Shown: positions 26,141 to 35,019, numbered from the stretch's first letter. The stretch is 62,762 nt of DNA from Acidobacteriota bacterium (GCA_011523845.1 WTFV01000122.1:15817-78578); one strand, 5' to 3'. Notes: generated by a model not told the origin, from the sequence alone. Translations and numbers: made by a program.

Positions 26141-27499
26141 ATGGGAACGTTGCGGCCGGTATGCGTGACCGCGGTGCTGTGCGCCGCCCTGGTGGGAACC
26201 TCGCTCTTCGCCGCGGACTGGCCCGAGTGGCGGGGCGCCGGCCGCACGGCGGTCTGGACCGAGGACGGCATCGTCGAGCGGTTTCCAGCGGACGGTCTGA
26301 AGGTGGTCTGGCGGACGCCGGTCAAGGGAGGCTTCGCCGGCCCGGTCGTCGCCGACGGGCGCGTCTTCGTCACCGACTTCGAGTTTTTGCTCAGGACGCG
26401 CGTGATGGACGGCACCGAGCGGGTCCTGGCGCTCGACGAGCGGACGGGCGAGGTGCTCTGGACGCACGAGTGGCCGGCGGCCTACCGCAATCTGCAGTTC
26501 TCGTACGCGACCGGACCGCGCGCCACCCCGACCGTGGACGGCGACCGAGTGTACGTCGCCGGCGGCGCGGGCATGCTGCTCTGCCTCGAGGTGGACTCCG
26601 GCGAGGTGGTCTGGCAGCACGATACCGTGGCCGAGTACGACACGACGGTCCCGGTCTGGGGCACATCGAGCTCGCCCCTGGTCGAGGACGATCTTCTCAT
26701 CGCGATCGTCGGCGGCGAGCCGGATGCGCTGGTCGTCGCGTTCGACAAGCGCACCGGAGAGGAAGTGTGGCGGGCCATCGACGTGGTGACCGAGATGGGC
26801 TACGCGCAGCCGGTCATCTACGAGGCGGGCGGCGTCCGCCAGCTCATCGTCTGGCACCCGAGCGGGGTCAGCTCGCTGAACGCCGAGACCGGTGAGGTCT
26901 ATTGGGAAGAGGCGTGGGAGGCGCGATCCGCCATCACTGTGGCGACACCCGTCCGCAGCGACAACTACCTGTTCTTCTCCCAGTTCTACGGCGGTTCGTT
27001 GATGCTGCGGCTCGACACCGACCGGCCGGACGCCGAAGTGCTCTGGAAGGTCGCGGGCACGGGTGAGATGCCGGACCAGACGCGGGGGCTCCATTCGCTC
27101 ATCACGACGCCGATCATCGAGGGCGACACCATCTACGGCGTCGGCAGCTACGGCGAGTTGCGGGGGCTGGACGCCCGGACCGGCGAGCGCCTGTGGGTGA
27201 GCGACCGGATGACCGTGCAGCGCCGCTGGGGCGCCGCCTTCCTGGTGCGGCACGGCGACCGCTACTTCGTCAACAACGACGCCGGCGACCTGATCATCGC
27301 GCGGTTCACGCCGGAGGGCTACGTCGAGATCGACCGCACCCGGCTGATCGAGCCGACCTCGCGCGCCGGCTACGGCCCGCGGCGCTTCGAGGACCGTGCG
27401 GTCAACTGGACCCAGCCGGCCTACGCCAACCGGCACCTCGTGACGCGCAACGACGAGGAGATCATCCGGGTCTCGCTGGCTGCCGCGGACTACGAATGA
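26141..27499 (+). CDS. Exported PQQ-like beta-propeller protein, copy 2
   Basis: A 452-residue paralogue of the previous protein, collinear over its whole length, including near-identical stretches (GEPDALVVAFDKRTGEE; GYAQPVIYEAGGVRQLIVWH; GVGSYGELRGLDARTGER; NRHLVTRNDEEIIRVSLAA). It has its own signal peptide (MGTLRPVCVTAVLCAALVGT...FAAD) and a GAAGGGAA-type ribosome-binding site. The 94-base gap from copy 1 and the strong similarity point to tandem duplication, and they are probably cotranscribed. Function is unknown; blades carry the same DxxTGExLW signature. Confidence 0.88.
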   Translation: MGTLRPVCVTAVLCAALVGTSLFAADWPEWRGAGRTAVWTEDGIVERFPADGLKVVWRTPVKGGFAGPVVADGRVFVTDFEFLLRTRVMDGTERVLALDERTGEVLWTHEWPAAYRNLQFSYATGPRATPTVDGDRVYVAGGAGMLLCLEVDSGEVVWQHDTVAEYDTTVPVWGTSSSPLVEDDLLIAIVGGEPDALVVAFDKRTGEEVWRAIDVVTEMGYAQPVIYEAGGVRQLIVWHPSGVSSLNAETGEVYWEEAWEARSAITVATPVRSDNYLFFSQFYGGSLMLRLDTDRPDAEVLWKVAGTGEMPDQTRGLHSLITTPIIEGDTIYGVGSYGELRGLDARTGERLWVSDRMTVQRRWGAAFLVRHGDRYFVNNDAGDLIIARFTPEGYVEIDRTRLIEPTSRAGYGPRRFEDRAVNWTQPAYANRHLVTRNDEEIIRVSLAAADYE

Positions 27500-27568
27500 T
27501 CTGTCGCGACATGAGGCGTGCCCGCAGGGAGTGAACCTCCGTAAGGGAACCTCTCCCGCCGCGGTCCG

Positions 27569-28150
27569 TCAGTCGACCCGGTCGTCGACCGGATCCGGGA
27601 GGACGTCCGACGGGTCCCGGAAGTACACGCGCGACAGGTAGTTGAGCGCCACCGCCGCGCCCTGCCGTTGCGGCATCGTCGCCACGAGGGGACCGGCGAC
27701 GGCCAGGAAGAAGCCGAGGCCGTTGATCCAGGTGGTGATGCGGAAGCCGAAGAAGATCGCCGCGATGCCGAGCAGGATCGGAATGCGGTCCATCACGATC
27801 CAGAAGAACCAGATGTCTCCCTGATTGCGAAGGTACACGAGGCCGCAGTCGGCGCACCGCCGGTGGAGAGTGATCCAGCGGATGAAGAGCGGTCCCCGCC
27901 CGCAGTGGGGGCAGCGCCGCCGCACGCCGCGCCAGACGGTGGGGAGGAGGCGTGGCGGCGGAGGCGGATCGCCCGCGCCGGCGTGCCGCGGGTGGCGGCC
28001 GTCCGCACCGGCGTGCCGCGGGTGGCGGTCGTCCGCACTGGCGTGCCGCGGGTGGCGGCCTTCCGCGCCGGCGTGCCGCGGGTGGCGGTCGTCCGTACCG
28101 GCGTGCCGCGGGTGGCGGCCGTCCACACTGGATCCGGGCGGAGTTGGCAT
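27569..28150 (-). CDS. DUF983 membrane protein with N-terminal decapeptide repeats
   Basis: A 193-residue protein. Residues 10-60 or so are five near-perfect 10-residue repeats (GRHPRHAGAD type, rich in His and Arg), encoded by a 30-bp minisatellite. The remainder is a DUF983 domain: a cytoplasmic zinc-finger-like start with two CxxC-type pairs (RRCPHCGRGPLF, RRCADCGLVYLR) and two transmembrane helices (FFWIVMDRIPILLGIAAIFFGF; INGLGFFLAVAGPLVA). DUF983 proteins are small membrane proteins of unknown function. The ATG at 28150 is preceded at 9 bases by a -10-like box. The repeat may bind metal through its histidines, which is only an inference. Confidence 0.85.
   Translation of the reverse strand: MPTPPGSSVDGRHPRHAGTDDRHPRHAGAEGRHPRHASADDRHPRHAGADGRHPRHAGAGDPPPPPRLLPTVWRGVRRRCPHCGRGPLFIRWITLHRRCADCGLVYLRNQGDIWFFWIVMDRIPILLGIAAIFFGFRITTWINGLGFFLAVAGPLVATMPQRQGAAVALNYLSRVYFRDPSDVLPDPVDDRVD
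27981..28130. repeat. 30-bp minisatellite, five copies
   Basis: Five head-to-tail 30-bp units without spacers (27981, 28011, 28041, 28071 and 28101), each starting GCGTGCCGCGGGTGGCGG, differing at up to four positions. The unit is a multiple of three, so copy-number change would keep the DUF983 reading frame. Confidence 0.97.
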
Positions 28151-28159
28151 CCTCACTTC

Positions 28160-28167
28160 ACTATACT
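28160..28167. promoter_or_regulatory. Overlapping divergent -10 boxes
   Basis: ACTATACT holds TATAGT on the minus strand (28160-28165), 9 bases before the DUF983 start, and TATACT on the plus strand (28162-28167), facing the beta-lactamase-fold gene. Such a palindromic -10 could serve both directions. Confidence 0.4.
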
Positions 28168-28230
28168 GAACCGCTCGTTGCGGGCACGAAGACCGCTCGT
28201 CGCGGGCACGGAACCGCTCGTCGCGAGAAC
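28168..28230. repeat. Three short tandem repeats upstream of the serine hydrolase
   Basis: Three copies of a 20-22-base unit around ACCGCTCGTCGCGGGCAC start at about 28170, 28192 and 28212, immediately downstream of the plus-strand -10. They would lie in the 5' leader of the hydrolase mRNA. Role unknown. Confidence 0.7.
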
Positions 28231-28295
28231 GCCGTGCGTAGTTGCGCCGGTGCCTACTGCCGGCCGAGCCGGCTCATGGGGAGAGGAGCACAATC

Positions 28296-29630
28296 ATGAC
28301 GCGAATGGGAACCGGTCGTAGCGGTTGGGCGGCGGGCGCAGTGGTCGCCCTGCTGGCCGCGGCGCTAGTGGCGGCGCCATCGTTGCGGGCGGCCGAGGAC
28401 GTCGTCGTCGCCCAGCCCGAGTCGGCGGGCATGTCGTCGGAGCGCCTGAAGCGCATCGACAGCTTCATCCAGGAGTACATCGACACCGACCGCATCGCGG
28501 GAGCGGTCACGCTGGTCGCCCGCAAGGGCAAGGTGGTCCATTTCGAGGCGCAGGGCTGGCGCGACAAGGAGGATGGGGTCCCGATGACGAAGGACACCAT
28601 CTTCGTCCTGATGTCGATGACCAAGCCGATCGTCTCGACGGCGCTGATGATGCTGTTCGAGGAGGGGCGGTTCCTGCTCGACGACCCGATCTCGAAGTGG
28701 ATTCCGGAGTACGAGAACCACACGGTGCGCATCAACCGGGACGGCGTACGGCCGTTGACGGTCCCGGAGGCGCGTCCGGTCACGGTGCGCCACGTGCTGA
28801 CCCACACGTCGGGCCTGACGCTCAATCCGCAGGGCAAGGGGCTGACGCAGGAGCAGATCGACCACGTCACCAACCACGGCAAGGGCTGGCCGACGCTCGC
28901 CGAGCGGGTGGCCCACGCGGCGGTGATTCCGGGCGCCTTCCACCCGGGCGACGAGTGGCAGTACGGCGATTCCACCGACTACGTGGCGGTCCTGGTGGAG
29001 AAGATTTCCGGCCAGTCCATAGACGACTTTCTCCGCGAGCGCATCTTCGAGCCGCTCGGGATGACCGACACGTACTACTACGTGCCGCGCGAGAAGGTGG
29101 AGCGGATGGCCTCGGTCTACCGGCCGGACGGGAACGGCAAGATCGAGCTGATGGTGTCGCCGACGTACATCGAGCCGACCCGGATGTTCCGCGGCATCGC
29201 CGGCCTGGCCGGGACGGCGTCCGACTACTACCGGTTCGCCCGGATGATCGCCAACGGCGGCGAGCTGGACGGAACGCGGCTGCTCGGCCGCATGACCGTG
29301 GACAACATGATTAGCAACCACATCGGGGGCGACCGGCCGGTCTACATCCGCGGCGGCGGCTACGGCTTCGGTCTCGGCTTCGGGGTGCTGACCAATTCGG
29401 CCCAGGCGCCCGACGCGCTGTCGATCGGCAGCTACACGTGGGGCGGCGCCTACGGGACGCTCTACTGGGCCGACCCGGTCGAGGACCTCATCGGGATCCT
29501 GATGATCCAGATCCGGCCCTACAACCACCTGAGCATCCGCCCGCTCTTCTCGAACGTCGTGACGCAGGCGGTAGTCGACAGCCTGTCGAATCAGAAGCCC
29601 ACGATCATGGGGCGGCCGACGCCGCGGTAG
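28296..29630 (+). CDS. Exported serine hydrolase, class C beta-lactamase fold
   Basis: A 444-residue exported enzyme of the beta-lactamase/DD-peptidase/EstB family. The signal peptide (GWAAGAVVALLAAALVAAPS) is followed by the catalytic SMTK (Ser107-x-x-Lys110) in FVLMSMTKPIVSTALMM, the second motif region WQYGDSTDYVAVL (Tyr in place of the YxN start) and a late WGGAYGTLYWADP block corresponding to the HxG/KTG strand region. The ending is intact. Family members include esterases and transpeptidase-like enzymes, so beta-lactam resistance should not be assumed. ATG 28296 has GGAGAGGAG upstream, with short repeats in its leader. Confidence 0.9.
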   Translation: MTRMGTGRSGWAAGAVVALLAAALVAAPSLRAAEDVVVAQPESAGMSSERLKRIDSFIQEYIDTDRIAGAVTLVARKGKVVHFEAQGWRDKEDGVPMTKDTIFVLMSMTKPIVSTALMMLFEEGRFLLDDPISKWIPEYENHTVRINRDGVRPLTVPEARPVTVRHVLTHTSGLTLNPQGKGLTQEQIDHVTNHGKGWPTLAERVAHAAVIPGAFHPGDEWQYGDSTDYVAVLVEKISGQSIDDFLRERIFEPLGMTDTYYYVPREKVERMASVYRPDGNGKIELMVSPTYIEPTRMFRGIAGLAGTASDYYRFARMIANGGELDGTRLLGRMTVDNMISNHIGGDRPVYIRGGGYGFGLGFGVLTNSAQAPDALSIGSYTWGGAYGTLYWADPVEDLIGILMIQIRPYNHLSIRPLFSNVVTQAVVDSLSNQKPTIMGRPTPR

Positions 29631-29776
29631 GCACTCGGCCGGCCGGTCGTGCGGAGGGCGGCCGGGCGGGGTCGGCACTTCCGCCCGGCTCCTGCGGGCC
29701 AGGCAGTATAGGCGTCAAGCCGCTGCCCGTCGGTCGTCGTCCGGTGACCGTTGGCGCATTATGATCGGCTCGTCTG

Positions 29777-30240
29777 ATGGATGACCCCGTGTACAAGCGC
29801 CTGTTCTCGCGGCCCGGATGGTCCGGGACCTGCTGCGCGGCTTCGCTGCCCGGGACTGGAGCGGCGAGCTCGACCTGGACTCGCTGACGCCGCTCCCGGC
29901 CAGCTACGTCAGCCACGACCTGCGGCAGCGTCACGGCGACCTGGTGTGGCGCCTCCGCTTCAAGGATGACCGGTGGTTGTACGTCGTGCGGGCGATGTTG
30001 GCCGAGACCGTTCAGGAGTGGACTGCGGAGTGGGTCGAACAGGGCCGAGAGCAGGGCCAGCGGGAGTTGCTGTGCCATATGGCGGCGCGGAAGTTCGATG
30101 CAGCCGCGGCGGAGCGGCTAGCCGCGGCGCTCGAGGGCGTCGAGGATGCGGATCGCTTGGCGCAGGTGGGCGACTGGATCATCGAGTGCGAGACGGCAGA
30201 CGATCTGTTCGCTCGGTTCGAGGGTTGGTCGCAGTCGTGA
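29777..30240 (+). pseudogene. Broken Rpn/YhgA-like nuclease gene
   Basis: Rpn-family (PD-(D/E)XK) proteins promote recombination and often begin ..YKxLFSHPxxVRDLLRGF. Here ATG 29777 encodes MDDPVYKRLFSRPG, and a different frame from 29818 continues MVRDLLRGFAARDWSGELDL: one base is missing at the junction. After RFKDDRWLYVV (about residue 66 of the second frame) the sequence jumps to the C-terminal helical region AMLAETVQEWTAEWVEQGRE, so most of the nuclease core is deleted. The surviving 140-residue frame (29818-30240) is probably not functional. -10-like TATGAT lies at 29760-29765. Confidence 0.7.
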
Positions 30241-30677
30241 GGGGGGCTATATGCGTGAGTGCCCACGCCCGCGGCGCGAAAACGCCGTATTCATTGGGTT
30301 TTTCTGAGGCCGGCTGGTCGCCGGATGGCGCCGATCGGGGCTTCCGGGAGAGGTTTCGATCTCAGGTCGTGAATGCTGGGTTGCATGCCGACCGGATCTG
30401 AACCGGTCGCAGGACCGCGCAGGATTCGTTCTGAGGACGATGGTAGAGTATGGGCTTCCCGATACTGCATATCTATTCAGCTTTACGCATACTGGAACGA
30501 ACCGATTTTGTCCGCACGTACAGGTCACCAGCGCCTTGGCGTTGCCTCCGAACTGGCGACCTTCGCCGATCCACCTGTCGTGAATGGTGTGTTCTCGCCG
30601 TCTCCGTGCACATACAGGGCAGGGCTTGAGGCGGTCCAGGATCTGTTTCTGAGCCGCGAGCTCCTGGGCCGGTGGGG
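30241..30677. other. Gene-free stretch between Rpn remnant and M4 protease
   Basis: About 440 bases with lower GC than the surroundings. The open frames here lack start signals and known motifs. A minus-strand frame near 30450-30640 (RLKPCPVCARRR, with CTCGQNRF) has Cys pairs but no clear family. I make no gene call. Confidence 0.5.
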
Positions 30678-30720
30678 GCCGGGGCCAAACACGGAGCATT
30701 GCGACGGGTTTGGCCCCGGC
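30678..30720 (-). terminator. Hairpin terminator of the M4 protease gene
   Basis: GCCGGGGCCAAAC (30678-30690) and GTTTGGCCCCGGC (30708-30720) form a 13-bp perfect stem with a 17-base loop, starting 1 base after the stop codon at 30722-30724. No T-run follows on the minus strand. Confidence 0.7.
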
Positions 30721-30721
30721 G

Positions 30722-32590
30722 CTACAGGCCGACCGCCCGCAACGCCTCGTCGACCGCCCGTCCCGCGTCGCTGCCGGGGGCGACATCCGCCGCCGACTGG
30801 CGGATGACGGCCGCGGCGAGCGGCAGGGATGCCGTCGCCGGCATCAGGTCCCGCATCGCGCGGAAGAAGATCCGTTCGATCTCGGCCCGGTTGGCTCCGC
30901 CGACGCCCTCGACCGTCATGCCGCTGCTGCGGTGCGTTCCGCCTTCGACGGCCAGGTAGAACGCGTGGCTCAGGATCAGCGAGTTCCAGTGGTCGCCGCC
31001 GTAGCCGAAGAAATCGCCGCGCAGAGTGCCGAAGTACTCGCCGCGAACGAACACGTGTCCGGAGTAGTTCCAGCCCAGGTCTTCGTGCCGGGTGAGCGCG
31101 AACTCGAAGCGGTCGGGGTAGGCATCCGGGTCCCGGCTCATGCCGGGGTCGATCATGGAACGAAAGGGTCCGTCCTGGAGGTCGCCTCCCACGAGGTAGT
31201 CGGCCGAGGCGCCTTCGTCCTCGTAGTAGAACCCGAGGGATTCGCCGAAGATGTCGGAATAGCCCTCGTGGATGGCGCCGTCTCCCGAGTAGGCCAGCAG
31301 GAACCGGCCGTTGACGCACCAGGCCGGAACCAGTCCGACGTCCGGCCCTTCCGGGGTGAGAACGTCACCCGGGAAACGTGCGGTGTCGCAGGTGTGGGTC
31401 GTGCCCGTGCGGTCCGTGAAGCTCCTCGGCCCCAGTCTGGCGCCGATGGGAAAGAGGTTGTAGAGACCGAAGGGGCTTCCGGTTCGATTGCTCACCGAGA
31501 AGTGGGTCACCCCGTGCATCAGCTCGTGCCCGACGATGTCGAACATCGTGTACGGCTCCTCGCTCGTCTCGTGGGTCCTCCGGCCGTATGCGAACACGCC
31601 GTTGCCTTCCGGCCCGAACGGTGGAGATGCAAAGAAGGCATTCGCGACCTCGAGGTTGACCAGGGTGACGGTGCGCCCGTTCCCGCCGTCGATGCCCTCC
31701 CAGCCGTGCCGCGCCGAGAAGTAGTCGTACGTCCAGCCGGTGTAGGCGTGGGCGTCGACCACCGTCGGGTCGTCCCAGTCGTTGTCCGCGTCGGTCGCGT
31801 AGTCGTCCGCCGTCCAGACAGGCTCTCCCGGGGGCATGAAGCTCAGAAAATGCTCGGTGAGCAGTCGCCAGTACCGCTGAAAGTTGAACCGGACGTCGAG
31901 AGTGACGATCTCTGCCGGCCGCAGCCGATCGTGCGCGTGGAACCGGTTGTCCTCCTGCGTCGTGTTCAGCTTCCTCGGGTCCCCCTGGAAGCTCGCACCG
32001 GCGCCGATCGTCGACTGCGACCTGAGCGCACTCACGCGGTGCAGGACGCGGCCGTCGGCGGCGTCGGCGAAATAGAAGTACCCGTCGCTCATCGCGACCT
32101 GGTAGGCGAGGGAGTACGAGCCGTCCGGCAGCGGCAGGATGCCGAGCGACGGCTGCCCGCCGGCGAGGACCTCTCCGCCGTGCATCGCTTCGAGAAGCGC
32201 GGCGACCTCGGTCCCGGACAGCGCCGGCGTCGTGCCCGCGTCGAGCCCCTGGTGCAGCGCGCCGAACAGCGACACGGTGACCCCGCCGGCGTCGAGCTGC
32301 CGGGAGACGCCTCCGCCGAACACGGGAACGCCCGCATGGTATTGGGCGAGATACTCGTGGGTGCGTCCATCGATGGATGCGTCGTTCAGGCGCGACACGG
32401 CGACGAGGCCGCCGGTGCGCGCCATGCCGTCGACCGTCGCGTCCCACTGTCGCAGCGTGTCGATGTCCGCCGCCTGTCCGGCCGCGACGGCAACGACGCC
32501 GGGTTCCTGGGACACGGCGTCCTGGTTCACGGTGACGAGTGCGACCCCGACGAGGGCCGAAGCGATCGCGAATCGTGGAGCGGTTCTCAT
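30722..32590 (-). CDS. Exported M4 (thermolysin-like) metalloprotease
   Basis: A secreted zinc endopeptidase precursor of 622 residues: signal peptide (RFAIASALVGVALVTVNQDAV), FTP-like and PepSY-like propeptide region (about 40-190, TRTHEYLAQYHAGVPVFGGG style) and a catalytic domain with the zinc motif HELMHGVTH (355-363) and the third ligand in GAIHEGYSDIFGE. The C-terminal helical domain has DHWNSLILSHAFYLAVEGG with the family's proton-donor His region. The pro-domain is normally removed by self-cleavage. It lies 63 bases after a small beta-barrel gene on the same strand. A strong hairpin follows the stop. Confidence 0.93.
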   Translation of the reverse strand: MRTAPRFAIASALVGVALVTVNQDAVSQEPGVVAVAAGQAADIDTLRQWDATVDGMARTGGLVAVSRLNDASIDGRTHEYLAQYHAGVPVFGGGVSRQLDAGGVTVSLFGALHQGLDAGTTPALSGTEVAALLEAMHGGEVLAGGQPSLGILPLPDGSYSLAYQVAMSDGYFYFADAADGRVLHRVSALRSQSTIGAGASFQGDPRKLNTTQEDNRFHAHDRLRPAEIVTLDVRFNFQRYWRLLTEHFLSFMPPGEPVWTADDYATDADNDWDDPTVVDAHAYTGWTYDYFSARHGWEGIDGGNGRTVTLVNLEVANAFFASPPFGPEGNGVFAYGRRTHETSEEPYTMFDIVGHELMHGVTHFSVSNRTGSPFGLYNLFPIGARLGPRSFTDRTGTTHTCDTARFPGDVLTPEGPDVGLVPAWCVNGRFLLAYSGDGAIHEGYSDIFGESLGFYYEDEGASADYLVGGDLQDGPFRSMIDPGMSRDPDAYPDRFEFALTRHEDLGWNYSGHVFVRGEYFGTLRGDFFGYGGDHWNSLILSHAFYLAVEGGTHRSSGMTVEGVGGANRAEIERIFFRAMRDLMPATASLPLAAAVIRQSAADVAPGSDAGRAVDEALRAVGL

Positions 32591-32653
32591 GTCGTGTCGG
32601 TCTCCGTTGGCCTCACGTTTCCTCGATGGCAGGTTCGATGCGCGGCGGTGCGT

Positions 32654-33454
32654 TCAGAACCGCAGCCTCAGCCCGCCCGCGGTATGCAGTCCGCCGGCCT
32701 GGGTGTCGAGCGTGCCGTCACTGCCGGAGGGGAGCTCGACCATTGCGCGGCTGTAGCGCAGGAACCAGCCGATGCCGACGTTCGAAGAGAAGTAGTAGGC
32801 GACGTCCGCGCCGAGGTGGTACCCCACGGTCGTGCCGAACTCCTGGCTGCGGTCCGCGCTCGTGAAGCTGGCTGTCTCGTAGGGGTACTCCTGGCTGAAC
32901 CGCACGTCCGTGACCAGTTGTTGCCAGACGCTGAACGCCGTGGGCCCGCCGAAGACGGTAACGGTGACCGCCTCGGTCGCCGGTACCATCACGCGCGCCT
33001 CGAGGTGAAAGGCCCTTTCGTTGCGCGGCAGCGGCAGCGTGCCGGAGATCGACCGGTCACGATCGAAGAAGAACGGGTGCGGCACCTGCGCCGAGACGCT
33101 GGCGGACTCGTTGGCGGCGAACTGCGACACGCCGATCCCCAGTCCGAAGTTGCGCGCCAGGCGGACGCCGCCGCTCACGTCGAACAGCATCCCGCTCTCG
33201 ACGCGGTAGGCGCTCTCGAAACGCGCCGATTCCTGGGCCGTAGCGGCGGACAGCACGTCCCGATACAGGCCTCCCGACTCCGGAAAGACGATGTCCTGGG
33301 AGAAGTTGCTGGACGTCGCCTGCAATCCGCCGTTGACGGAGATGAACACGCGGGCTTGCTGCTGCGCGGAGGCCGGCGCGGCGCTGCTCAGGGCGATCAC
33401 GGCGGCGACAAGCCAGGACGCCGCCGAGCTGCCGGTGTGAGATCGCATGGTCAT
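32654..33454 (-). CDS. Small outer-membrane beta-barrel protein
   Basis: A 266-residue exported protein with a signal peptide ending ASAQQQ, alternating hydrophobic strands (VFISVNGGLQATSSNF; GGVRLARNFGLGIGVSQF; GADVAYYFSSNVGIGWFLRYS) and a C-terminal GGLRLRF, the terminal Phe typical of proteins inserted by the Bam machine. It resembles OmpW/opacity-like eight-stranded barrels, but no specific family could be named. It has AAGGAAA before the ATG. It is first in a two-gene unit with the M4 protease, which might process it or share its export conditions. Confidence 0.75.
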   Translation of the reverse strand: MTMRSHTGSSAASWLVAAVIALSSAAPASAQQQARVFISVNGGLQATSSNFSQDIVFPESGGLYRDVLSAATAQESARFESAYRVESGMLFDVSGGVRLARNFGLGIGVSQFAANESASVSAQVPHPFFFDRDRSISGTLPLPRNERAFHLEARVMVPATEAVTVTVFGGPTAFSVWQQLVTDVRFSQEYPYETASFTSADRSQEFGTTVGYHLGADVAYYFSSNVGIGWFLRYSRAMVELPSGSDGTLDTQAGGLHTAGGLRLRF

Positions 33455-33599
33455 GGGTTTCCTTCAGTCCGATTTGTCGAGCGGGTCCTGAAGCGTGGGG
33501 CCGGTGGCCCGTCTGCACGCGTGATGAAGGGCTATGGAGGCAGGCGCTGGCTCCAGAAGAGTCTATTCCAGGGAGCGTTTCGCGGACAACCGGGGGCGG

Positions 33600-33605
33600 T
33601 ATACT
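33600..33605 (+). promoter_or_regulatory. Possible -10 box for the M16 protease pair
   Basis: TATACT lies 58 bases before the first M16 gene, in the 210-base divergent gap to the barrel gene. No convincing -35. Confidence 0.4.
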
Positions 33606-33663
33606 CGGGTGTCGGGGGCGACCGCCTTTTCGTACCATCCGCCCGCCGCCAGGAGAGCGTCGC

Positions 33664-35019
33664 ATGAGCTGCAGGCATCGGATCAGGATCGTCGCCGTTG
33701 CGGCCGTCGTGCTGGCCGTCGCGAGCGTCGCGAACGGACAGGCCGGCCGCGAGGTCTTCCCGTTCCCGGTCACCACGTTCGAGCTCGACAACGGGTTGAA
33801 GGTGGTCGGCGTCGACTACGACAGCCCCGGCATCGTCGCCTACTACACCGTGGTGCGCACCGGGTCGCGCAACGAGGTGGAGCCGGGCTTCTCCGGGTAC
33901 GCCCACTTCTTCGAGCACATGATGTTCCGGGGCACGGAGAAGTACCCGACCGAGGCCTACAACGCGGTGGTCAAGCGCATCGGGGCCGACTCGAACGCGT
34001 TCACCACCAGCGACTGGACCGCCTACTACATCGTCGCCAGCTCGGACGCGCTGGAGACGATCATGGATCTGGAGTCCGACCGCTTCCGGAACCTGCAGTA
34101 CAGCGAGGACGACTTCCGCACCGAGGCGGGCGCCATCCTGGGCGAGTACAACCTGAACTTCTCGAACCCGGTGTCGCTGCTGCTCGAGAGGCTCCACGAC
34201 CTGGCCTACACGACGCACCCGTACAAGCACACGACGATCGGGTTCCTGGAGGACATCCAGGACATGCCGAACCACTACGACTACAGCCTGCAGTTCTACG
34301 ACCGCTACTACCGGCCCGAGAACTGCATCGTCGTGGTGGTGGGCGATTTCGACCGGGCCGAACTGGAGCGGCTGGCGGCCGAGTACTACGGCGGATGGGA
34401 GCGCGGCGACTTCGAGCCGGACATCCCGCAGGAGCCCCCGCAGACCGAGGCGCGCTCGGCCCGCATCACGTGGCCGAACCCGACGCTGCCGTTCCTGATG
34501 ATGGGCTATCACGCCCCGCCGTTCTCGGACCAGCGGATCGACATGCCGGCCCTCGACGTGCTGTCGCAGCTCCTCTTCTCGCAGACCTCGCCGCTGTTCC
34601 GCAAGCTCTACCTGGAGGAGCAGGTCGTCGACGCACTCCAGGGGGGCGCCCTCGACAGCCGCGACGCGCCGCTGTTCACGATCATCGCGCGCATCACGGA
34701 CCCTTCGCGGATCGAGTACGTGCGCGACGCCGTCATCGACGAGATCGAGCGGATGAAGACGGAGCCGGTCGACGAGGAGGTGCTCGCGGCCACCAAGTCC
34801 CACATGCGCTACGGGTTCGCGATGGGGTTGAACAACCCGGGCGGCATCGCGCGCACGCTGGGGCACTACCTGCAGCTCACCGAGGATCCGGCCACCGTGA
34901 ACCGCGTTTACGAGCTGTACGACGCCGTTTCGGCCGAGGACGTGCGGATGGTGGCGAACGCCTACTTCGCGGATACCAACCGGACGGTGGTGATCCTGAC
35001 CCAGGAGGAAGGACGATGA
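33664..35019 (+). CDS. Exported M16 zinc protease, catalytic subunit
   Basis: M16 (pitrilysin/PqqL-type) metallopeptidase of 451 residues with a signal peptide (IRIVAVAAVVLAVASVANGQ). The inverted zinc motif HFFEH is at 81-85 (GYAHFFEHMMFRGTEKYP) and the distal Glu in EAGAILGEYN near 160; the second half-domain (about 230-450) carries the typical R/Y region. This is the active half of a two-protein protease: the next gene encodes a partner without the zinc motif. The stop overlaps the next ATG by 4 bases (ATGA), implying translational coupling and a 1:1 complex in the periplasm. Confidence 0.93.
   Translation: MSCRHRIRIVAVAAVVLAVASVANGQAGREVFPFPVTTFELDNGLKVVGVDYDSPGIVAYYTVVRTGSRNEVEPGFSGYAHFFEHMMFRGTEKYPTEAYNAVVKRIGADSNAFTTSDWTAYYIVASSDALETIMDLESDRFRNLQYSEDDFRTEAGAILGEYNLNFSNPVSLLLERLHDLAYTTHPYKHTTIGFLEDIQDMPNHYDYSLQFYDRYYRPENCIVVVVGDFDRAELERLAAEYYGGWERGDFEPDIPQEPPQTEARSARITWPNPTLPFLMMGYHAPPFSDQRIDMPALDVLSQLLFSQTSPLFRKLYLEEQVVDALQGGALDSRDAPLFTIIARITDPSRIEYVRDAVIDEIERMKTEPVDEEVLAATKSHMRYGFAMGLNNPGGIARTLGHYLQLTEDPATVNRVYELYDAVSAEDVRMVANAYFADTNRTVVILTQEEGR

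Noticed and set aside
24325..26415. Long minus-strand frames opposite the two PQQ-like propellers
   Set aside because: Antisense to repeated propeller genes; the frames are open in both paralogues because of shared codon bias, not coding.
27981..28130. CRISPR array
   Set aside because: The units are directly adjacent 30-mers without spacers and are in frame in a gene, so this is a minisatellite.
30398..30414. A tRNA T-arm-like hairpin (ACCGG-TTCAGAT-CCGGT on the minus strand)
   Set aside because: The loop does not fit TTCRANY and no acceptor, D or anticodon arms flank it.
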